The notes below the pieces were generated by a model that searched no databases, was not told where the DNA came from, and saw only the letters and a list, made by a program, of their open reading frames with translations. From Pseudomonas lalucatii (GTDB lineage: Bacteria; Pseudomonadota; Gammaproteobacteria; Pseudomonadales; Pseudomonadaceae): a stretch of DNA of 64,000 nucleotides. The position numbers and the translations under genes were made by a program. Below, one piece after another: positions 59,075-64,000 of the stretch. The stretch covers positions 868,001-932,000 of the forward strand of contig NZ_JADPMV010000002.1 of assembly GCF_018398425.1 (NCBI RefSeq), written 5' to 3'. Each line of letters starts with the position of its first letter. Position 1 is the first letter of the stretch.

Positions 59075-60169
59075 ATGCACCGCAGAGCCTTCCTCGGCCT
59101 CGGCGCGGCCGCCCTCGCCGCCGGCGCCCTCGGCGGCTGGCAGCTGATCGGCAACGGCCATGCGCCCCTGCTGCTGTCCGCCCGCGACGACTCCCACGGC
59201 CGCCACTTCGCCGTCGGCTATCGCCTGGACGGCAGCCGAGCCTTCGCCACCGAGGTCGGCGAGCGCTGCCACGACGTGGTGGCGCATCCGCACCTGCCCC
59301 TGGCCCTGTTCGTCGGCCGCCGCCCCGCCACCCACAGCTACCTGATCGACACCCGCGACGGCCGCCTGCTGCAGGCCCTGGCCGCAGCGGAGCGGCGGCA
59401 CTTCTACGGCCACGCGGTGTTCCACAGGGACGGCGAATGGCTGTACGCCACGGAGAACGACACCGCCGCCCCCGGGCGCGGGGTGATCGGCGTCTACCGC
59501 CTGCAGGACGGACGCCTGCAGCGCCGCGGCGAGCTGTCCAGCCAGGGCGTCGGACCGCACCAGCTGCTGTGGCTGCCCGATGGCGAAACCCTGGTGGTGG
59601 CCAACGGCGGTATCCGCACCGAGGCCGACAGCCGGGTGGCCATGAACCTCGACGCCATGGAGTCCAGCCTGGTGCTGCTGGCCCGCGACGGCAGCCTGCT
59701 GAGCAAGGAGCAGCTGCCGCAGCGGCAGAACAGCGTGCGCCATCTGGCGGTGGCCGGCGACGGCACCATCGTCAGCGGCCAGCAGTACATGGGCGATGCC
59801 GCCGATAACGCGGCGCTGCTGGCGATCAAGCGGCCCGGCCAGGCCTTCCAGGCCTTCCCCCTGGGCGAGCCGCAGCGCCTGGCCATGCAGCAGTACACCG
59901 CCAGCCTGGCGATCCACGACGAGCTGCGCCTGCTGGCGCTGACCGCCCCCCGGGGCAATCGCTTCTTCATCTGGGACCTGGACAGCGCCGAGCTGCGCCT
60001 GGACGCCCCCCTGCCCGACTGCGCCGGGGTCGGTGCGGTGAGCGACGGTTTCGTGGTCAGCTCCGGCGTCGCCCGCTGCCGCCTGTTCGACTGCCGGGCG
60101 CCGCGCATCGTCGGCCGTCCGCTGCAGCTGCCGGCCGGCCTGTGGGACAACCACCTGCGCCTGGCTTGA
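59075..60169 (+). CDS. DUF1513 periplasmic beta-propeller-like protein
   Basis: 364 residues. The N-terminus MHRRAFLGLGAAALAAGALGG has the paired Arg and hydrophobic stretch of a Tat-type signal, though the RRxFL motif is only an approximate match. The body consists of repeated beta blocks (HGRHFAVGYRLDG, FYGHAVFHRDGEWLYATEND, GVGPHQLLWLPDGETLVVANGG, NSVRHLAVAGDG), as in DUF1513 beta-propeller proteins. It is the last gene of the di-heme/imelysin operon. Its molecular role is unknown. Confidence 0.83.
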   Translation: MHRRAFLGLGAAALAAGALGGWQLIGNGHAPLLLSARDDSHGRHFAVGYRLDGSRAFATEVGERCHDVVAHPHLPLALFVGRRPATHSYLIDTRDGRLLQALAAAERRHFYGHAVFHRDGEWLYATENDTAAPGRGVIGVYRLQDGRLQRRGELSSQGVGPHQLLWLPDGETLVVANGGIRTEADSRVAMNLDAMESSLVLLARDGSLLSKEQLPQRQNSVRHLAVAGDGTIVSGQQYMGDAADNAALLAIKRPGQAFQAFPLGEPQRLAMQQYTASLAIHDELRLLALTAPRGNRFFIWDLDSAELRLDAPLPDCAGVGAVSDGFVVSSGVARCRLFDCRAPRIVGRPLQLPAGLWDNHLRLA

Positions 60170-60290
60170 GTGCCGCCTTATAAGCGCCGAAAAGAACGCG
60201 ACAGAACCCTTCAAGCATGGCCGCGACCTGCCGATACCACGATGCAGGTCGCGCACCTCGCCTCACGTCACATGGATGTCATATTTCCCC

Positions 60291-60296
60291 GCTAGC
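60291..60296. repeat. Target-site duplication, left of IS copy 3
   Basis: GCTAGC, repeated at 61322-61327. Confidence 0.92.
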
Positions 60297-61239
60297 TGTG
60301 TAAACCCAGTACGTTATTCAGTGAAAGCGGAACGCGACTGATTGGTGGCTGGTAGCCGAGGCTGGCGTGTGGCCGGTGCCAATTGTAGTGATGTAGCCAG
60401 GGCGTCAGGTGCTGTGCTCGCTGTGCCGAACTTTCATAGCTATGGGCATAGGCCCACTCGCGCAGACTGGTCTGGATGAAGCGCTCGGCCTTGCCGTTGG
60501 TGCGTGGCGTGTAAGGTTTGGTGCGCAGATGGCGCAGCCCCAATCGTCTGAGCAAACGCCGAAACGTGCGAGAGCGATAGCAGCTGCCGTTGTCGGTCAT
60601 GATGCGGGTGAAACGAATGCCCAGGCTGCGGTAGTAGCGCAGCGCCTGGAGCAAGGCTTGGCAAGCACTGCGACCACGCTCGTCAGGATGCAGGCTGCTG
60701 AAGGCGATGCGGCTGGCATCGTCGATGGCCACGTGGACGAATTCCCAGCCCGCGCCGTCGGAGTTCTGCTGGCGGTCGCCGGTGACCCGATGGCCAGGTC
60801 GCCAGAAACGGCCCAGCTTTTTGATATCCAGATGCAGCAGATCTCCGGGTGTCGGGTACTCGTAGCGCACCACCGGTGGCGCCGGCTCCAGCTCAGCCAG
60901 TCGATGAAAGCCGGCCCGCCGCAGGCGGCGCGCAACAGTGCTGACGGCCAAGCCTAGCTCTCTGGCGATCTGCCGATAGGTCTTGCGGCATCGCCGATGT
61001 TCGATCAGACGCTCGACCACGGTATCGGGTGTCGCATGCGGGCAGTGTTGCGGACGTGATGAACGATCCATCAACCCGGCCTCGCCTTCCTCGCGAAAGC
61101 GCCGCAACCATTTGTAGGCGGTTCGCACGCTCACACCGGCCGCCTGGGCGGCTTCTTCGACCCGCAAGCCGTGCTGGATGCGCCGAACCAAAAGGGCTCG
61201 ACCGCGAGGGGTAAGACGGGCATGTTTATGCAGGTTCAT
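60292..61239 (-). CDS. IS481-family transposase, copy 3
   Basis: 315 residues, identical to copy 1, including the final Ser, which again arises from the target bases (frame CAC-AGC-TAG). Helix-turn-helix and DDE catalytic positions are intact. The stop codon lies at 60292-60294 inside the duplication. Confidence 0.93.
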   Translation of the reverse strand: MNLHKHARLTPRGRALLVRRIQHGLRVEEAAQAAGVSVRTAYKWLRRFREEGEAGLMDRSSRPQHCPHATPDTVVERLIEHRRCRKTYRQIARELGLAVSTVARRLRRAGFHRLAELEPAPPVVRYEYPTPGDLLHLDIKKLGRFWRPGHRVTGDRQQNSDGAGWEFVHVAIDDASRIAFSSLHPDERGRSACQALLQALRYYRSLGIRFTRIMTDNGSCYRSRTFRRLLRRLGLRHLRTKPYTPRTNGKAERFIQTSLREWAYAHSYESSAQRAQHLTPWLHHYNWHRPHASLGYQPPISRVPLSLNNVLGLHS

Positions 61240-61321
61240 CCGGGGCTCCTGGAAGGCTAGGTTGGTCGCACTTCCAGAATTCCGGGAATGCCCCGGATGA
61301 ACAACCTACTGAGAGATCACA
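60297..61321 (-). mobile_element. IS481-family insertion sequence, copy 3 (1,025 bp)
   Basis: Same length, ends and orientation as copy 1, with duplications GCTAGC. It is inserted between the DUF1513 gene and a chemoreceptor gene, 55 bp from the start of the latter, where it probably separates the chemoreceptor from its native promoter. Confidence 0.93.
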
Positions 61322-61327
61322 GCTAGC
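61322..61327. repeat. Target-site duplication, right of IS copy 3
   Basis: GCTAGC, identical to 60291-60296. Confidence 0.92.
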
Positions 61328-61376
61328 CTGGCCGCCGCGGCGACCGACTTCCATCCGTTGATACGAGACCTCGACC

Positions 61377-63008
61377 ATGTCCTTGCAACGCTCATTGCGC
61401 GCCCAGATCCTCACCCTGCTCGGCGGCAGCCTGCTGTTGATCCTGCTGATCGCCCTGGCCTGCTTCGCCTTCCTCTCCAGCGGCGTGCAGTCCTACCGCG
61501 AGCTGGTCGGCGGCACCCTGCACGCCTCGCGCCTGGTGGACAGCGCCAACCTCGAGTTCAAGGTGCAGGTGCAGGAGTGGAAGAACGTGCTGCTGCGCGG
61601 CAAGCGGCCCGCCGACCTGGACAAGTACTGGAGCCAGTTCCAGGCCCAGGAGGGCAAGGTGCAGGAGATCCTCGGCGAACTGCTGCGGGTCGCCGATGAA
61701 CAACGCGACCTCGAGCTGAAGAACCAGGTCGAACGCCTGCGCAGCGAACACCGCAGCATGGGCGGCGCCTATCGCCAGGGCCATGCCGCCTTCGTCGCCG
61801 CCGGCGCCGACGCGGCGGTCGGCGATGCCGCGGTCAAGGGCATCGACCGCGGTGCCAGCGAGCAGATGAGCGCCCTGGTCGGGCGGCTCAACGCCCGCGG
61901 CCAGACCCAGTCCGCCGCCATCAGCGACGCCGCCGAGCGCACCGCGCAGCTCGGCCCGGCGGTGCTGCTGCTCTCCAGCCTGCTGATCGGCCTGTTCAGC
62001 CTGTGGCTGGTCAACCGCAACCTGGTCGCGCCGATTCGCGGGCTGGTCGAGCACATCGCCCAGCTCAGCCGCGGCGACCTCGGCCAGCGCGTCGATGCCA
62101 GCCGCCAGGACGAACTGGGCCACCTGGCCGAGGCGGCCAACACCCTGCGCGACTTCCTCGCCGAGACCTTTGCCCAGCTGCAGCGCAGCAGCGCCAGCCT
62201 GGACGGCGCCAGCGGCGAGCTCAACGCCATTGCCACCTTGATGGCCGAGGGCTCGCGGGAGCAGTTCTCGCGCACCGACCAGGCCGCCACGGCGATGCAC
62301 GAGATGTCCGCCACCGCCCAGGAGGTGGCCCGTCATGCCGCCGAAGCGGCCCGTGCCGCGGACGATGCCGACCACTCCGCGCAGCAGGGCGAGCAGGTGA
62401 TGCGTGCCACCATCGAGACCATCACCGGCATGCGCGGCGAGATCGCCAACACCGCCGAGGTGATCCGCCGCCTGGAAGCCGACAGCGGGCGCATCGGCAA
62501 GGTCCTAGAGGTGATTCGCGGCATCGCCGAGCAGACCAACCTGCTGGCCCTCAACGCCGCCATCGAGGCCGCCCGCGCCGGCGAGCAGGGCCGCGGCTTC
62601 GCCGTGGTCGCCGACGAGGTGCGCACCCTGGCCCAGCGCACCGCCGAGTCCACCGCGGAGATCCACCAGATCATCGACACGGTGCAGAACGGCGCGCTGA
62701 ACGCGGTACGCGCCATCGAGAACGGCCAGAACCGCAGCGAGGCCGGCGTCACCCAGGTCACCGAGGCCGGCGCCATGCTGCAGCGCATCACCGGCGCGGT
62801 GGAGGCGATCCGCGACATGAACCGGCAGATCGCCACCGCCGCCGAGGAGCAGACCTCGGTGGCCGAGGACATCTCGCGCAACCTCACCGAGATCACCGCG
62901 ATCGCCACCACCAACCAGGACAACGTCCAGCGCACCGAAGCCGCCAGCCGCAACCTGCACGGCCTGTCCGGCCAGCTCGGCGAGGTCACCCAGCGCCTCA
63001 AGTCCTGA
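61377..63008 (+). CDS. Methyl-accepting chemotaxis protein
   Basis: 543 residues: TM1 (about 13-35), a helical periplasmic domain of about 150 residues with four-helix-bundle character, TM2 (about 194-214), a HAMP domain (about 215-267, NRNLVAPIRGLVEHIAQLSRGDL) and a signalling domain with [20 protein letters not shown] near residue 380. The ligand is unknown. The ATG is preceded by GAGACC. IS copy 3 lies just upstream and has probably displaced the original promoter region. Confidence 0.92.
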   Translation: MSLQRSLRAQILTLLGGSLLLILLIALACFAFLSSGVQSYRELVGGTLHASRLVDSANLEFKVQVQEWKNVLLRGKRPADLDKYWSQFQAQEGKVQEILGELLRVADEQRDLELKNQVERLRSEHRSMGGAYRQGHAAFVAAGADAAVGDAAVKGIDRGASEQMSALVGRLNARGQTQSAAISDAAERTAQLGPAVLLLSSLLIGLFSLWLVNRNLVAPIRGLVEHIAQLSRGDLGQRVDASRQDELGHLAEAANTLRDFLAETFAQLQRSSASLDGASGELNAIATLMAEGSREQFSRTDQAATAMHEMSATAQEVARHAAEAARAADDADHSAQQGEQVMRATIETITGMRGEIANTAEVIRRLEADSGRIGKVLEVIRGIAEQTNLLALNAAIEAARAGEQGRGFAVVADEVRTLAQRTAESTAEIHQIIDTVQNGALNAVRAIENGQNRSEAGVTQVTEAGAMLQRITGAVEAIRDMNRQIATAAEEQTSVAEDISRNLTEITAIATTNQDNVQRTEAASRNLHGLSGQLGEVTQRLKS

Positions 63009-63235
63009 TTGCCGGCGCCGCTGCGGTCCGCGGCGGCGCCCCCACCGCCGGTGCCCAGCGTGCGGCAAAAAGCCCCTATCGACCGGCAATTGCGTCGCTA
63101 GCTCGAACACTCCGTTGCCAGAAGCGGCGCTCGCAATCTTTTGCAAATGCGCCCCTTTGACTTGCCCGTGCCTCGGGTCTATGGTCGCTCTCTTGCCTAT
63201 TCCCAGGCCCAATTTACCTGCCAAGGAACCGGAAT

Positions 63236-64000
63236 ATGTTGCTCCGCCGCATGCTCATCATGCTGGGCGTGGTCGCCCTCGTGGTGCTCGCCCTCGCCGC
63301 CTACAAAGGCCTCACCATCTACCAGCAGGTCCAGCAGTTCTCGGCGCCGCAGCCGGCCATCAGCGTGTCGGCCGCCGCCGCCGCCGAGCGCCCCTGGCAG
63401 AACCGCCTGCCGGCCATCGGCACGCTCAAGGCCTTCCAGGGCGTCGAGCTGACCGCCGAGATCGGCGGCATCGTCCGCGAGCTACTGTTCAGCTCCGGCG
63501 AACGGGTCGAGCGCGGCCAGGCCCTGGTGCAGATGGACGACCAGGTCGAACGCGCCAACCTGGCCACCGCCGAGGCCGAGCTGGGCCTGGCGCGGGTCGA
63601 GTTCGAGCGCGGGCGCAGCCTGGTCAGCCGCTCGAACATCTCCAAGAGCGAGTTCGACCGCCTCTCGGCCGAGCTGAAGAAGGCCAGCGCCACGGTCGCC
63701 CAGCTGCAGGCGCAACTGGCGAAGAAGCGCATCCTCGCGCCCTTCTCCGGCTCCATCGGCATCCGCCAGATGGATGTCGGCGACTACCTGTCGCCCGGCA
63801 CCCAGATCGCCACCCTGCAGGACCTGTCGCGGCTCTACGTCGACTTCTTCCTGCCGGAACAGGCCGTGCCCAGCCTGGCCCTCGGCGAGCGCGTGCGCCT
63901 GAGCGTCGCCGCCTACCCGGGCGAGGTGTTCGCCGGCGAGATCGCGGCGATCAACCCCAAGGTCGAGGACACCACGCGCAACGTGCAGGTGCGCGCCGCC
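63236..64000 (+). CDS. RND efflux membrane-fusion (periplasmic adaptor) subunit, partial
   Basis: The visible 255 residues run off the window. An N-terminal membrane anchor (about 6-24) is followed by the lipoyl half (GTLKAFQGVELTAEIGGIV), an alpha-hairpin (about 95-155) and the second lipoyl half (KKRILAPFSGSIGIRQMDVGDYLSPG), then the start of the beta-barrel domain. This is a HlyD/AcrA-type adaptor, and an RND pump gene is expected next. It corresponds by position to MexV of P. aeruginosa (from memory). The ATG follows AAGGAACCGGA. Confidence 0.88.
   Translation, partial: MLLRRMLIMLGVVALVVLALAAYKGLTIYQQVQQFSAPQPAISVSAAAAAERPWQNRLPAIGTLKAFQGVELTAEIGGIVRELLFSSGERVERGQALVQMDDQVERANLATAEAELGLARVEFERGRSLVSRSNISKSEFDRLSAELKKASATVAQLQAQLAKKRILAPFSGSIGIRQMDVGDYLSPGTQIATLQDLSRLYVDFFLPEQAVPSLALGERVRLSVAAYPGEVFAGEIAAINPKVEDTTRNVQVRAA

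Noticed and set aside
63010..63056. GC-rich inverted repeat after the second chemoreceptor gene as a terminator
   Set aside because: The arms pair only approximately and no T-run follows; not distinguishable from local high GC.

Overview
The window is GC-rich, densely coded gammaproteobacterial chromosome and most probably comes from the genus Pseudomonas in the broad sense. The basis is protein similarity by eye and gene order that I recall from P. aeruginosa: olsB-olsA, an AcpH-type gene divergent from pyeR-xenB, argP / ACT-domain gene / LysE-type exporter / sodB / bifA / GIDE-lemA / icmP-type imelysin / di-heme oxidoreductase / imelysin / DUF1513 / RND efflux adaptor. That order resembles the PA4350-PA4375 region. 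No database search was possible. There are no tRNA or rRNA genes, no CRISPR array and no prophage.

Layout. 1-3.6 kb: moaC-moaD-(moaE) molybdopterin genes, a PIN-PhoH ATPase and a DmeF-type metal exporter. 3.7-10.4 kb: yaaA, small metabolic or envelope genes and a GAF-GAF-GGDEF-EAL protein. 10.4-17 kb: a DMT transporter, a quinone-reductase-like gene with divergent LysR, an SDR, an internally deleted luciferase-like oxidoreductase with divergent LysR, and an AraC regulator. 17-23.7 kb: a SWIM-SNF2 helicase, psiE, a YbaK-domain protein and egtB-egtD (ergothioneine), whose upstream region holds a 165-bp palindromic MITE-like element. 24-30.3 kb: two divergent DJ-1/GlxA genes, then a nitrilase, GNAT, NTF2-like and FAD-oxidoreductase group broken by an insertion sequence. 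30.3-36 kb looks accessory: an AT-richer gap, a LuxR regulator whose receiver has lost its phosphorylation residues, a 912-residue acidic secreted-type protein and a frameshifted phospholipase-D gene. 36-45 kb: a serine hydrolase pair, an acyl-CoA-dehydrogenase-like gene, olsBA (ornithine lipids), acpH, pyeR-xenB and an epimerase. 45-50 kb: a chemoreceptor, an insertion sequence, argP, an ACT-domain gene and a LysE/ArgO exporter. 50-64 kb: sodB, bifA, a GIDE/EF-hand protein with LemA, an iron-linked imelysin/di-heme cluster with Fur-box-like palindromes, an insertion sequence, a second chemoreceptor and the start of an RND efflux adaptor.

The most distinctive structure is an IS481-family element present as three 1,025-bp copies that look nearly identical (27809-28833, 47063-48087, 60297-61321). 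Each is flanked by a 6-bp duplication of the form NCTAGN. The transposase frame has no stop codon inside the element: the TAG of the target CTAG ends it. The middle copy sits exactly in a CTAG that was the shared stop of two convergent genes, a chemoreceptor and argP. Because of the duplication, all three reading frames still end correctly.
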